A stretch of DNA of 64,000 nucleotides from JACKOB01 sp024234575 (GTDB lineage: Bacteria > Pseudomonadota > Gammaproteobacteria > Pseudomonadales > Oleiphilaceae), in contig JBPJFZ010000006.1 of assembly GCA_051208035.1 (NCBI GenBank), positions 186,001 to 250,000 on the forward strand, given 5' to 3'. A model generated the notes under the pieces. It was not told where the DNA came from. It saw only the letters and a program-made list of their open reading frames with translations, and ran no database searches. Positions within the stretch are counted from its first letter, which is position 1, and each line of letters begins with the position of its first letter. Positions 1-8,406 of the stretch are shown in pieces. A program made the position numbers and the translations under genes.

Positions 1-92
1 AGAATCACGACGATGATAATGATAATGAGCATTTTCTTGTTCGACTTGCCACCTTCTTCTGCAGGTGCTTCTTCGACCTTTTTTTCTGCCAT
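1..92 (-). CDS. fliL: Flagellar basal body protein FliL, N-terminal part
   Basis: The gene runs off the left edge; about 30 codons are visible from the ATG at 90-92. The peptide begins MAEKKVEEAPAEEG, a charged cytoplasmic start, and continues into a run of Ile, Leu and Val (residues about 21-30) that is the start of a single membrane segment. This is the usual FliL shape: a short cytoplasmic tail, one transmembrane helix, and a periplasmic domain around the stator. It follows fliK on the same strand, the standard fliK-fliL order, and has its own sigma-54 promoter 50 bases upstream. The family call rests on position plus N-terminal architecture, because the periplasmic domain is outside the window. 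Confidence 0.8.
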   Translation of the reverse strand, partial: MAEKKVEEAPAEEGGKSNKKMLIIIIIVVI

Positions 93-142
93 GCCAAATT
101 CCCGTCACTTTATTCAGGTTTCAACCTTATGGGCTTAATTAA

Positions 143-158
143 AGCAAAACTAATGCCA
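143..158 (-). promoter_or_regulatory. Sigma-54 promoter of fliL
   Basis: Reading the minus strand gives TGGCATT-AGTT-TTGCT, against the consensus TGGCACG-N4-TTGCW. The GG and GC dinucleotides have the required 10-base spacing. The expected start is near 131, leaving a leader of about 40 bases before the fliL ATG. Confidence 0.75.
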
Positions 159-329
159 CACATAAATCATAAATTTTTCAATTAATTATCGCTATCTCTT
201 AAAACACGCTTTTAGAGATAGCTTCGCTAAGTGTAGCAAAGGAGCCAAATATTATTACCAGCAAGGTGAATTAAAGCGTCATTAATAATGACATGCCCCC
301 AAAAGGCAGGATTGGCAAGCTTAAAGCAT

Positions 330-348
330 CCACAGTGAAGCACTGTGG
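330..348. repeat. Perfect inverted repeat (8-bp arms, 3-base loop)
   Basis: CCACAGTG, loop AAG, CACTGTGG. On the minus strand it lies about 115 bases downstream of the fliK stop, but no T-run follows on either strand, so it is not a standard intrinsic terminator. It may stabilise an RNA end or bind a protein. Confidence 0.5.
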
Positions 349-413
349 TGATCGGATAAAACATCGGAAGGCAGCAAAGAACGGCGTGAGGCAGCCAATG
401 ATAATCACCAGAC

Positions 414-437
414 AGAGCGCCAGGACTATAGCGCTCT
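414..437. repeat. Inverted repeat downstream of fliK
   Basis: Arms AGAGCGC and GCGCTCT (7 bp) flank a 10-base loop, starting 25 bases after the fliK stop codon in the minus-strand direction. No T-tract follows. It could act as a weak or factor-assisted terminator of fliK. Confidence 0.4.
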
Positions 438-461
438 CCCTGCGTGACAGAGTAGCTGCGG

Positions 462-2216
462 CTACGCGTAATAATCGACCAGATTAACCGGTCCTAGGCG
501 CATGCTTTGAGTGACCAGCTTGTCAGCATCAACCTGCCCCTGCTCTTCATCATTTTGCTTGCCGACCATAGTCGCTTGTTCTCCACTCTCTTTGGATTGT
601 CTTTCCTGCTGCGCAGACTGATCTGACACATCCAGCTGCCCTAAACCAACCCCGGAACTCTCCATCATGTCTCGCAAACGATGACCATTTAGTTCAAGCA
701 GGTCACGCACGGAAGCATGCTGGCTGTTCATGACAATATTTGCCTGATCATTCTGCATGTGAATTTTAATTTCAATCGGCCCTAAATCAGCGGGATTAAG
801 ATGTATTTCCGCAAACTGGATCTTTTGATTCGCTAGCCAGGAGACCTTGCTTGAAAAATCTTCTCCCCACTGCGCATTATTCATCGGCGTCGGCAAAGAA
901 GTGGTGTAGGTGCGCAAACCGGGAACCTCACGCAACTGACTCATCGACACCCGTCCATCAACCGGTGACTGCGTAATCCTGGCATCCACGCCTTCTAACT
1001 GCTGCGATAGCAAAGCACCAAACTTCTCTGCGCCAGCGCCGCGGTCTGCAAGAGCTGCTTGCTTCAGGGCGGCGTTTTCCATCCCTCTCATCAACAACGC
1101 ATTCTTTCCTGACTGATCACCTTTGTTTCCCGTTGATGCATCGGACTCGCCATCCGCTGCCATCGATGCATTCGCTGCAGCCCCATTGGCCGCAAAAGAT
1201 TTCATCTCCAAATGAGCAGGCCGCGTCGGCTTAAAATCGTCCTCGATAAACTCACCGGCATCTGCCAGTGCGCTTGCCTGCGGCGCAGGAGCAACGGCGG
1301 CAACCGCAACCTCGCCTTGCGTGATATCAGAAGGCTTGCCAGATTCAGCAGTATCTTCCTCTACTTCCTGAACCTGAACATCAGCCCCAATCTCAGCCTG
1401 TTTTCCGTCATCTTTCGTATTGATCGTCACTAGATCTGCCAGCTCGCTTTTAGCAGGCACTTCATCACCAAGTACTTCAGTCTTTTCGGTCAAGTCCGCC
1501 GATGCAACTTGCCCAGCGTCTTCCTGTGGCATCAACACAGCGGCAATCTGGGACTGAGTAACGCCTTCCACCGGCAAAGTTTCGCCGTCTAACTCAACCG
1601 AAGCGGACAGCACTTCACCACCATTCATTTCATCAGTCAGATTGTTGTCAGCGATACTATCACTGACCACCACTGAAATATCTAACTGGGCAGTATGCGC
1701 TTCAGACATCAACTCCTGCTCTGAAGTAACAGCCTGTTGCGCGGGTAAACCAGCATCCGCCGATACATCCTCATCAGCAACCTCTTCCCCATTAACTTCT
1801 TCTCCTCGGCTTGCCGACGGCTTACCGTTTTCTACAGTGCCAGAACGGGAAACTTCTTCGCGTTGGAACTGTTGATCTCGACGATCCACTGTCGCATCAG
1901 CGCGCTCACGAGCCTGTCGTCCCTCATGCTTAATAGGCCTCTCCGTAACATCGGTACGCGATTTACCTGCCGCAGACTCAGTCTCTACCCGCTCTCTGCG
2001 CTCTGGCACTGGACGTCTTTCGATTGGCTCGGGTCGTGTGTCTGGCGGATTTCTTTCAGGTCTGGAATTTGGCCGCTCTGTTTGTCTGGCGAGAATGCTC
2101 GAAAAGCTTTCTACCTCACGACCAATAGATGCGAGATCGGACGTCATTTTGATTTTTTCTGACAGTTTTCCCGACTGAGTCGAGATATCTAACCCCAACG
2201 CCAATTTATTCATCAT
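462..2216 (-). CDS. fliK: Flagellar hook-length control protein FliK
   Basis: FliK is a secreted ruler that measures hook length and makes FlhB switch export specificity. The protein has 584 residues. Residues about 30-420 are low-complexity, rich in Glu, Ala, Ser and Gln, as in other FliK ruler regions. Residues about 440-545 form the conserved C-terminal hook-length domain, with the signature LNPADLGPIEI and a following NGHRLRDMM helix. The first of two adjacent ATGs (2216) is chosen because AGG lies 7 bases upstream. It sits between hptB and fliL on the same strand; in Vibrio-type clusters it directly follows fliJ, so about 9 kb of signalling genes intervene here. A sigma-54 promoter at 2280-2295 suggests separate expression. 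Confidence 0.92.
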   Translation of the reverse strand: MMNKLALGLDISTQSGKLSEKIKMTSDLASIGREVESFSSILARQTERPNSRPERNPPDTRPEPIERRPVPERRERVETESAAGKSRTDVTERPIKHEGRQARERADATVDRRDQQFQREEVSRSGTVENGKPSASRGEEVNGEEVADEDVSADAGLPAQQAVTSEQELMSEAHTAQLDISVVVSDSIADNNLTDEMNGGEVLSASVELDGETLPVEGVTQSQIAAVLMPQEDAGQVASADLTEKTEVLGDEVPAKSELADLVTINTKDDGKQAEIGADVQVQEVEEDTAESGKPSDITQGEVAVAAVAPAPQASALADAGEFIEDDFKPTRPAHLEMKSFAANGAAANASMAADGESDASTGNKGDQSGKNALLMRGMENAALKQAALADRGAGAEKFGALLSQQLEGVDARITQSPVDGRVSMSQLREVPGLRTYTTSLPTPMNNAQWGEDFSSKVSWLANQKIQFAEIHLNPADLGPIEIKIHMQNDQANIVMNSQHASVRDLLELNGHRLRDMMESSGVGLGQLDVSDQSAQQERQSKESGEQATMVGKQNDEEQGQVDADKLVTQSMRLGPVNLVDYYA

Positions 2217-2279
2217 ACATTCGCCTCAATATTTACCAACCCAATCCAAACGGCAATAGATTACCCTTTAGATAGTGTT

Positions 2280-2295
2280 AGCAATATCCAGACCA
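2280..2295 (-). promoter_or_regulatory. Sigma-54 promoter of fliK
   Basis: The minus strand reads TGGTCTG-GATA-TTGCT, with exact GG-N10-GC spacing and a perfect -12 box. Three of the seven -24 positions differ from TGGCACG. The expected start near 2268 gives a leader of about 52 bases. Its place in the hptB-fliK gap supports the call. Confidence 0.62.
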
Positions 2296-2365
2296 GAATC
2301 GGGGTTAGCATTACGAGAGGTAGAGAGGATTATTGGGAAGCACTTGGCCCCCTGTGCACTAAGTG

Positions 2366-2716
2366 TTAATCGCTGGAAATTTCCTGTTCAAGAAGCTGAC
2401 TGGCAATGTGAAATTCAGCCTCTATGCTTTCAATCATCTCGGCGCCACGGGACAAATCGCCAACCTTTCCGGTTTTCTCAGCGGCAAGACACATTTCCGC
2501 CAATCGAGGCAAGCCGATATTAGTGCAACTCCCTTTAAAGCTATGCCCTGCTCTGCCAAATTCTACGGCATCAGCCGCCGCAAATGCCGCTTTGAGCTGC
2601 GTGATGCGCTCTTCAGAGTCTTGCAGAAATGTTTCTATTAAGAAATTAAAATCCTCCTCCATCACCTCGCGCAGCTCGGCAATGGCAGATAGATTGAGAT
2701 GTTCAGACTTATCCAT
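2366..2716 (-). CDS. hptB: Histidine phosphotransfer protein HptB
   Basis: A 116-residue single-domain Hpt protein. The phosphorylatable histidine lies in AGHSFKGSCTNIG (around residue 58), the classical HxxKG(S) motif, in a four-helix bundle. In Pseudomonas aeruginosa HptB takes phosphate from hybrid sensor kinases and passes it to HsbR, affecting swarming and biofilm choice. Here it lies directly downstream of the HsbR-type gene (27 bases between them) and upstream of fliK, as part of hsbA-hsbR-hptB. The order and domain set make the HptB assignment good, although the kinases feeding it are not in the window. Confidence 0.85.
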   Translation of the reverse strand: MDKSEHLNLSAIAELREVMEEDFNFLIETFLQDSEERITQLKAAFAAADAVEFGRAGHSFKGSCTNIGLPRLAEMCLAAEKTGKVGDLSRGAEMIESIEAEFHIASQLLEQEISSD

Positions 2717-2743
2717 ATTCTTTCCCCAAGCAAACCATTTGCA

Positions 2744-4453
2744 TTAGCTTTCTGGATGCCAATGGTATTCGGCGGTTACCGAATTGCCCGTATCATTAAA
2801 GGCAACGTTTTTACACATAGTCATCAACAAAGGAATGCCACGACCGCTGTACCCGTCATTGCCCGCCAGTTTTTTCCTTGCATATATTGTGTGATCAAAT
2901 CCCGGGCCACTATCTTCAATGCGGATAGTAATAACACCACCCACACCTTCTGGCTTGTGATCCAGATAAAACTTGACCCAATCTTTATCCAGTTTGTCGA
3001 GCTTTGCCGCCCGCTCAGCATAGTATCTGGCGAAGCCTTCGGGGCTTTTTTTCAAGCTGGAATCCAGCCCCATAACACCATGCTCCAACGCATTGGAGAA
3101 AAGCTCGGCAAATACCGTATAGATTGACCCGCTGTGTGGCCGCAAACCCGGCACCTCCATGGTCATATGCAACATCAACGGCAACGGATTGAACTCTTTA
3201 AGGGTCTGACCACGCAATTCATAACAAAACGACCAGTCTTTTGGGCCAACCAAAGCAGATGCACTAAGGTGTGCTTCATCGAGCCCTAATTGACTCTGCG
3301 GCATCATTTGCACTTCAACCATGGTCAGATCGTCATCCCGTTCGCCTTCGCCAATAAAGTTCACCACTCCCTGGTGAATCGCCGAAAACAAATGATCTCG
3401 ATTCTCAACACCTTTTACCAACGCGTTTAGCCTGTCCTCACCAAACATATCCCCTTCTACGTTACGGGATTCAATAATGCCATCAGACCACATGTAGAAA
3501 CGATCACCAGTGCTCATATCAAATTTATAGGTTTCGGCACCAAAGCGCTCACTTGCCAACACGCCCAAGGGCAAATGGTTTGACTTCACTTTTACCACTT
3601 CGCCGTTATTGCGCACCAGCAAGCAGTCTGGCAGCCCGCCAATCCAAACCTGCATTTCATCAGAGTTAAAGTCGATATCAATCATGCAGGCGCAGCAGAA
3701 AAAACCTGTTGGCAGGATTTGTTTCAGCTTTTGATTCATCTCCCGCAAGACATCGGTCATGGCGAAACCTTTATTCGACATACCGTAAAAAATTTCTGCC
3801 AGCGGCATTGCACCAATCGCTGCAGGTAGGCCATGCCCGGTAAAATCACCTAAAAGCACATGCATGCTGCCCGACGGCTTTTGACAGGCCAGCAACACAT
3901 CGCCATTAAAAACAGAAAGTGGTGATAAGAGATGTTTGATGTTTTTCGCGTGCATGCAACCCATGTGCGCGACATTGTCGAAGACCGTCTTGGCAACTTC
4001 CTGCTCTTGCAACAAGTGCTCGTTATTTTCGGCGATCTGATCACGCTGCTCTTGCAAAGTCTGATGCATCAGACGCATGCGGTTAAAAGCATTTATTTTC
4101 GCTTGCAGTATGATGCGGTTGTATGGCTTTGAGAGAAAGTCATCCCCTCCTGCATCGAGACACTTAACCAGGGATTCTGCATCTGTCAGTGAAGTCAGGA
4201 AAATGATGGGTACCAGCTCTTCACCAGCCAGTTGTTTGATTTCTTTGGCCGCTTCGAACCCGTCCTTTCGAGGCATTAACGCATCAAGAAGAACAATTTG
4301 TGGCGATTCTTTGATAAACAGCTCGATGGCATCCTGACCATCTACTGCGGTAATAACATGATGCCCCTGGCGTCGGACAATTGTCTGCAGAATCATCCGG
4401 TCGGAGTCGTTATCATCGGCAATCAGAATTTTTAGTGCTTCTTGCTGCTGCAT
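2744..4453 (-). CDS. hsbR: HsbR-type response regulator with PP2C phosphatase and anti-sigma kinase domains
   Basis: From the ATG at 4453 the protein has 569 residues and three domains: a receiver (residues 8-125, phosphoacceptor Asp in VLLDALMP), a SpoIIE/PP2C phosphatase (about 150-385; metal motifs GDFTGHG, WSDGI and DDDLT) and a C-terminal HATPase of the RsbW type (about 410-565; N-box ELFSNALEHG, DSGPGF, GYSGRGIPL). This matches HsbR of Pseudomonas, which phosphorylates or dephosphorylates the STAS protein HsbA depending on phosphate received from HptB. A longer frame from a TTG at 4501 exists, but ATG 4453 places the receiver at the usual distance from the N terminus. The ribosome site there is weak. 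Confidence 0.88.
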   Translation of the reverse strand: MQQQEALKILIADDNDSDRMILQTIVRRQGHHVITAVDGQDAIELFIKESPQIVLLDALMPRKDGFEAAKEIKQLAGEELVPIIFLTSLTDAESLVKCLDAGGDDFLSKPYNRIILQAKINAFNRMRLMHQTLQEQRDQIAENNEHLLQEQEVAKTVFDNVAHMGCMHAKNIKHLLSPLSVFNGDVLLACQKPSGSMHVLLGDFTGHGLPAAIGAMPLAEIFYGMSNKGFAMTDVLREMNQKLKQILPTGFFCCACMIDIDFNSDEMQVWIGGLPDCLLVRNNGEVVKVKSNHLPLGVLASERFGAETYKFDMSTGDRFYMWSDGIIESRNVEGDMFGEDRLNALVKGVENRDHLFSAIHQGVVNFIGEGERDDDLTMVEVQMMPQSQLGLDEAHLSASALVGPKDWSFCYELRGQTLKEFNPLPLMLHMTMEVPGLRPHSGSIYTVFAELFSNALEHGVMGLDSSLKKSPEGFARYYAERAAKLDKLDKDWVKFYLDHKPEGVGGVITIRIEDSGPGFDHTIYARKKLAGNDGYSGRGIPLLMTMCKNVAFNDTGNSVTAEYHWHPES

Positions 4454-4569
4454 TTGAAGAGCCCAAGCCTTGTTAAAAACAGAGGTTAACCTTCGTCGCA
4501 ATGCCTGACAATTGTACTACCAGAGAAAGAAGGCTTTACTGGTTTAGGCACCAGGACATAAGCTGCACA

Positions 4570-4596
4570 AAGACCAGGTGCTAATACCCTGGTCTT
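4570..4596 (-). terminator. Hairpin between hsbA and hsbR
   Basis: Arms AAGACCAGG and CCTGGTCTT (9 bp) with a 9-base loop lie 42 bases after the hsbA stop. On the minus strand the arm is followed only by TTTGTG, so full termination is doubtful. It may reduce read-through and set the ratio of HsbA to HsbR. Confidence 0.4.
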
Positions 4597-4637
4597 ATTT
4601 ACAGTCAAGCTAGGTGGACATTCCCCAACCATTTACG

Positions 4638-4943
4638 CTATTTGATTTCGAAAAGCTGCTCAAAATTAGAGATAGTGAGAATTTTCTTCACATCATGATT
4701 ACAGTTGGTGATCGCGACCTTTGCATTGTCGCCACCAGCAAAATCGCGCAACAGCAGCAACATTCCCAAAGCCGAGCTATCAAGGTAGGTTGCCTCGGTC
4801 ATATCGATCACATACTCTTTTACGCCGTCTTCGTTTGCCTCGTAAGCATCACGAAACTCCTGGTGGGAACTGAAATCAAAGCGCCCCTGAATCTTAATTG
4901 TTAACACACTACCATCTGCAGACAAACTGGTGCTTATCGACAT
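4638..4943 (-). CDS. hsbA: Anti-anti-sigma (STAS) protein HsbA
   Basis: A 101-residue STAS-domain protein with the phosphorylatable serine in the motif YLDSSALGML (around residue 57), as in SpoIIAA/RsbV proteins. In Pseudomonas HsbA is the target of the HsbR kinase and phosphatase, and switches between partners such as the anti-sigma factor FlgM and a diguanylate cyclase. It precedes hsbR by about 180 bases that include a hairpin, and follows cheB by 121 bases. A flagellar output is consistent with its position between cheB and fliK. The target partner here is inferred from Pseudomonas. Confidence 0.85.
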   Translation of the reverse strand: MSISTSLSADGSVLTIKIQGRFDFSSHQEFRDAYEANEDGVKEYVIDMTEATYLDSSALGMLLLLRDFAGGDNAKVAITNCNHDVKKILTISNFEQLFEIK

Positions 4944-5064
4944 TTCGCCCCCTAAACAAATAAATATTAATATGGAAGTTAACTGATCGTTTCCCTTTCC
5001 ATCTTCGTTACCAAAAGAATAAACGCTAAATCATGAATTTAGCAAACTACTCATTGAAAATAAT

Positions 5065-6111
5065 TCACTTTTTTGTCGAACACTTGTCTAAAAGAAACTT
5101 TGCAACCCTATGTAAGGGCAATATTGCTTCGGCAGCCCCTAATTTTACGGCGACACCGGGCATCCCCCACACAACACTGGTTTCCTGATCCTGCGCGGCA
5201 GTATGGCACCCTTCACCCCGTAAACGTAACAATGCCTCTGCACCATCCGCCCCCATGCCGGTGAGGATTGCCGCTACACATTTAGCGCCGCCTGCTTCTC
5301 TTGCCGAGTCAAATAGCACCTCTACCGAAGGCCTGTGCCTATTGACAGGTTCAGTCTGTGTCAGTTCGCAATAATAATCGACACCCCGCCGGTTAACTCG
5401 CAGGTGGAAATCGCCAGGAGCAAGGTAGGCATTGCCAGGCTCTAACTTCATACCGGTTTGTGCCTCACGCACCTGAATAAGACAGGTACGATTCATCCGA
5501 TCAGCAAACGTGGTGCTAAAAAGTGGAGGGATGTGCTGCGCAATGACGATGGGCGGGCAATTAGCCGGCATTACCTGCAACACCTCTTTAATCGCTTCTG
5601 TGCCGCCTGTAGAGGCACCTATGGCAATAAATCGTCCGGGTGAGTAGACATTTGTTGCAGATGGCTTAGGCTCCCGCCGGTTAATCAGCGTATCGTGCAG
5701 CTGCAGGTTTGCTCTCGCCGCGGTACGCACCTTTTCAATAATATCGAATGCATATTCATTTAAGCCATTAACCTGATCTACTTTTGGCTTGGGCAAATAG
5801 TCTACAGCCCCTATTTCAAGGGCTTCCAGCGTCGCTGGCGCTCCCTTTTCGGTTAAAGTAGAAATCATCACCACTGGCATCGGTCGCAAACGCATGAGAT
5901 TCCGCAGAAAAGAAATGCCATCCATTTTTGGCATTTCGATATCCAGCGTTAACACGTCAGGTGCTAACTGCTTAATTTTTTCGCGGGCATCATAAGGGTC
6001 GACCGCCACACCGACAACCGTCATATCACCAGACGAATTGATAATGCCGCTAAGAATTTGCCGAATTAATTCGGAATCATCAACGACTAATACTTTAACC
6101 TTTTCCGCCAC
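5065..6111 (-). CDS. cheB: Chemotaxis protein-glutamate methylesterase CheB
   Basis: CheB removes methyl groups from chemoreceptors and deamidates glutamines. The 348 residues comprise a receiver (1-125; acidic pocket VVDDSE, phosphoacceptor in LDIEMPKMDG, Lys in PKPKV) joined to a CheB methylesterase domain (about 155-345) with the Ser-His-Asp triad in GASTGGTEA, AQHIPP and GMGADGAE. It starts with GTG at 6111 because AGGTG lies upstream and no in-frame ATG fits the receiver N terminus. It is the last gene of the STAS-cheYAWRDB operon, 68 bases after cheD. Confidence 0.95.
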   Translation of the reverse strand: MAEKVKVLVVDDSELIRQILSGIINSSGDMTVVGVAVDPYDAREKIKQLAPDVLTLDIEMPKMDGISFLRNLMRLRPMPVVMISTLTEKGAPATLEALEIGAVDYLPKPKVDQVNGLNEYAFDIIEKVRTAARANLQLHDTLINRREPKPSATNVYSPGRFIAIGASTGGTEAIKEVLQVMPANCPPIVIAQHIPPLFSTTFADRMNRTCLIQVREAQTGMKLEPGNAYLAPGDFHLRVNRRGVDYYCELTQTEPVNRHRPSVEVLFDSAREAGGAKCVAAILTGMGADGAEALLRLRGEGCHTAAQDQETSVVWGMPGVAVKLGAAEAILPLHRVAKFLLDKCSTKK

Positions 6112-6179
6112 GCATACACCTGCATTCGATTAAGTCTGTTTGCCCAAGAGTTACCGACAACTTGCCCCGTGATGTTACC

Positions 6180-6806
6180 TTAGAACAATTCCACCGCCCC
6201 ATCTTTTGGCTGGGTGTTAATATCTTTAATGTATTCTTTCTCTCTCGAAATAATGGTGTCATTTCGGGTAGTTTTAAGCTTTCTGACTTTAACTGCGCCA
6301 GTATCCGGGAAGTATAATACTTTTCTCGGATACATCCCGCCGGCATCCATGGCCGATATCGTCAAGCCTTCTTTTGCCAGATAGTATTTCACAAATGCCA
6401 CGTTGCGCTGCCCTATGTCAGTCATATTACTTAACACCTGACCGCCACCAAAAACTTTCACTTCGAGATCTTCCCGTTTGCCACCGGCCTTAAGAATCTC
6501 GTTTATCAGATACTCCATAGCCCAGTTGCCATAGCGAGAAGCCGAACTCACAGAGTTTGACCCCCACTGCTCGCTCGAATGTTCATTCTGCATGGGTAAC
6601 ATAAAATGATTCATCCCCCCCACACCCCGTACCTTGTCGCGAATACAGGCTGATACGCAAGAACCCAGCACAGTTACAATCATCTCCCCATGCAGGCTCA
6701 CGTAAAACTCTCCCGGCAGGATTTTGGCTGCATTAACATGCATATTTCTATCCCAATACCGGTTTATATGCTCGAATCCTGCAATGGCAGTCGGAATGTT
6801 CGTCAT
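6180..6806 (-). CDS. cheD: Chemoreceptor glutamine deamidase CheD
   Basis: CheD deamidates selected receptor glutamines and tunes receptor signalling. The 208-residue protein shows the family core: the catalytic Cys in VTVLGSCVSACI (around residue 50), the His in GVGGMNHFMLP (around 67), and the downstream VFGGGQ segment. It is somewhat longer than the usual 160-200 residues because of an N-terminal segment (residues 1-30) before ILPGEFYVS. It lies between cheR and cheB, so all three receptor-modifying enzymes are encoded together although no receptor gene is in this operon. Confidence 0.94.
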   Translation of the reverse strand: MTNIPTAIAGFEHINRYWDRNMHVNAAKILPGEFYVSLHGEMIVTVLGSCVSACIRDKVRGVGGMNHFMLPMQNEHSSEQWGSNSVSSASRYGNWAMEYLINEILKAGGKREDLEVKVFGGGQVLSNMTDIGQRNVAFVKYYLAKEGLTISAMDAGGMYPRKVLYFPDTGAVKVRKLKTTRNDTIISREKEYIKDINTQPKDGAVELF

Positions 6807-6850
6807 ATTTAAATTGCAGTCCTTACAACTTGTGTCACAGCGATGAATAC

Positions 6851-7729
6851 CTAATCAATTTTCTGATACATCGTCTTACCCAAAGACTCGAACCGTTCAC
6901 TCACACGATGCAATGTTTCTGAATGGCCAATAAACAAATGTCCCCTGGATTGTAAAATATCGCCGTAACGTCCGAAAAGTACGCGCTGTGTGTCTTTATT
7001 AAAGTAGATAACAACGTTTCTGCAAAAAATCACATCAAATGGCCCTTTCATTGGCCAATCTTCGAGCAGATTTAGGCGTTTGAATGAAATCAGCGATTGT
7101 AACTCGGGCTTTACTTTGACAACGTCTGGCTTGGAGGGGTCTTTAAGAAACCATTTCTTTCGCCGGGCATCATCAATGGTTTGAATTCTTTGTACATCGT
7201 AGACCCCGTTTCTGCCATGATTCAGAACATTGCTGTCCAGGTCAGTTGCAAGGATTTTAATATCCCAAGAACGCACATCAAAAAACTCGTTGAGAACAAT
7301 GGAAAGGCTGTAGGGCTCTTCCCCAGTCGAGCAGCCAGCTGACCAGACACGAATTTTCCTCGTTGTTTTATTTTTTTCTTTTAGTGCAGGCAAAACGGTA
7401 TCTTGCAGATAGTCAAAATGATGCTTTTCCCGAAAAAAAGAGGTCAGGTTAGTCGTGATTGAGTTAATAAAATTACTCAATTCTGCGTTGCCATCGACTT
7501 CCAACAGATCACAATAATCATCGAAGTTACGCAGTTTTAGTGCTCGAATCCGGCGCGACAAGCGGCCGTAGATCATGTCTTTTTTATGCGGCCCCAGAAC
7601 AATTCCCGTGTAATCGTGTGCTAACTCACTGAGCCTGCAAAAGTTTGCCTCAGACATCGGAAACTCACGGTTTTCTGTGGGCACATAGTTAGGCCGGCTG
7701 TCTTGCAGGCTTTCGGTTAAGTCTTTCAA
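6851..7729 (-). CDS. cheR: Chemotaxis protein methyltransferase CheR
   Basis: CheR transfers methyl groups from S-adenosylmethionine to receptor glutamates. The 292-residue protein has an N-terminal helical domain (about 25-95) and a Rossmann-like methyltransferase domain (about 100-292) with the SAM-binding segment VWSAGCSTGEEPYS and the RNVVIYF motif. The start is a TTG at 7729, supported by AGGAGG placed 6 bases upstream; the first in-frame ATG (7657, MSEANF) would still keep the whole fold but has a poorer ribosome site. It is followed by cheD after 44 bases. Confidence 0.94.
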   Translation of the reverse strand: MKDLTESLQDSRPNYVPTENREFPMSEANFCRLSELAHDYTGIVLGPHKKDMIYGRLSRRIRALKLRNFDDYCDLLEVDGNAELSNFINSITTNLTSFFREKHHFDYLQDTVLPALKEKNKTTRKIRVWSAGCSTGEEPYSLSIVLNEFFDVRSWDIKILATDLDSNVLNHGRNGVYDVQRIQTIDDARRKKWFLKDPSKPDVVKVKPELQSLISFKRLNLLEDWPMKGPFDVIFCRNVVIYFNKDTQRVLFGRYGDILQSRGHLFIGHSETLHRVSERFESLGKTMYQKID

Positions 7730-7823
7730 ATGCAGCCTCCTCTAGCTGGCAAGGCCACCTCCCAATCTACAGTCAGTTCACCCCCTGACTGCGCAGCCTT
7801 GTCATTCTGACACCAAGCTAACA

Positions 7824-8366
7824 TCAATGTACTCTTTTGCTCATACTGCGGGGCAATTCATCTACATCCTCATCGGTTCGCAACAAGGTGTTAATATCCA
7901 ACAAAATCACCATATTCTCACCGACACTTCCCAGCCCTTTGATGTAGGCCGAGTTATTGCTGTCTGCCATTTCGGGTGAAGATTGAATGTCAGCGACCTT
8001 GAAGTTATGCACGTCGGACACCGCATCTACGATCACCCCAACAACGCGCGCCCCAGTACCTGCCTCGTTAACCTTTAAAACAATCACAACGGTAGTCGGG
8101 CCATATTCAATCGGGGCAATACCAAAACGCTGACGTAAGTCGACAATCGGCACTACAGTTCCTCGCAGGTTAATCACTCCGCGTATATGGGAAGGTGCAT
8201 TAGGTATAGACGTTGCCCGCTCCCAGCCACGAATTTCCTGCACACTGAGTATATCGACGCCGTACTCTTCTTCGTCCATAAAAAATGTCAGGTACTGCTC
8301 AGACGGCTCAAAAGTTGTCTCGCCGCTCACACCACTTTTTTTGACTGTCTGCTCATCAAGGGACAT
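7824..8366 (-). CDS. cheW: Chemotaxis coupling protein CheW
   Basis: CheW links chemoreceptors to the CheA kinase. The 180-residue protein is a single CheW/SH3-like domain, with YLTFFMDEEEYGVDIL at the start of the first barrel, then the GVINLRGTVVPIVDLR core (residues about 65-80) and DAVSDV near residue 115. The first 25 residues are an extension rich in Ser and Glu. It lies 40 bases downstream of cheA and about 95 bases upstream of cheR in the same operon. Confidence 0.95.
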   Translation of the reverse strand: MSLDEQTVKKSGVSGETTFEPSEQYLTFFMDEEEYGVDILSVQEIRGWERATSIPNAPSHIRGVINLRGTVVPIVDLRQRFGIAPIEYGPTTVVIVLKVNEAGTGARVVGVIVDAVSDVHNFKVADIQSSPEMADSNNSAYIKGLGSVGENMVILLDINTLLRTDEDVDELPRSMSKRVH

Positions 8367-8406
8367 CGCTATAACACTCTGTATTTTAGTGATAATTTCT
8401 TAAAAA

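Larger units (their letters stand above)
93..461. other. Intergenic region between fliK and fliL
   Basis: This 369-base stretch has no convincing gene. It holds a sigma-54 promoter for fliL (143-158) and two inverted repeats (330-348 and 414-437). A short plus-strand open frame at 293-487 overlaps the fliK end and has no ribosome site, so it is not called. Confidence 0.6.

Noticed and set aside
293..487. Plus-strand open frame of 64 codons in the fliK-fliL gap
   Set aside because: It overlaps the end of fliK, has no ribosome site and contains two inverted repeats. Composition is not protein-like.
7748..7765. Sigma-54-like element before cheR
   Set aside because: TGGGAGG and TTGCC are present, but spacing is off by one base and the site lies within the chemotaxis operon.
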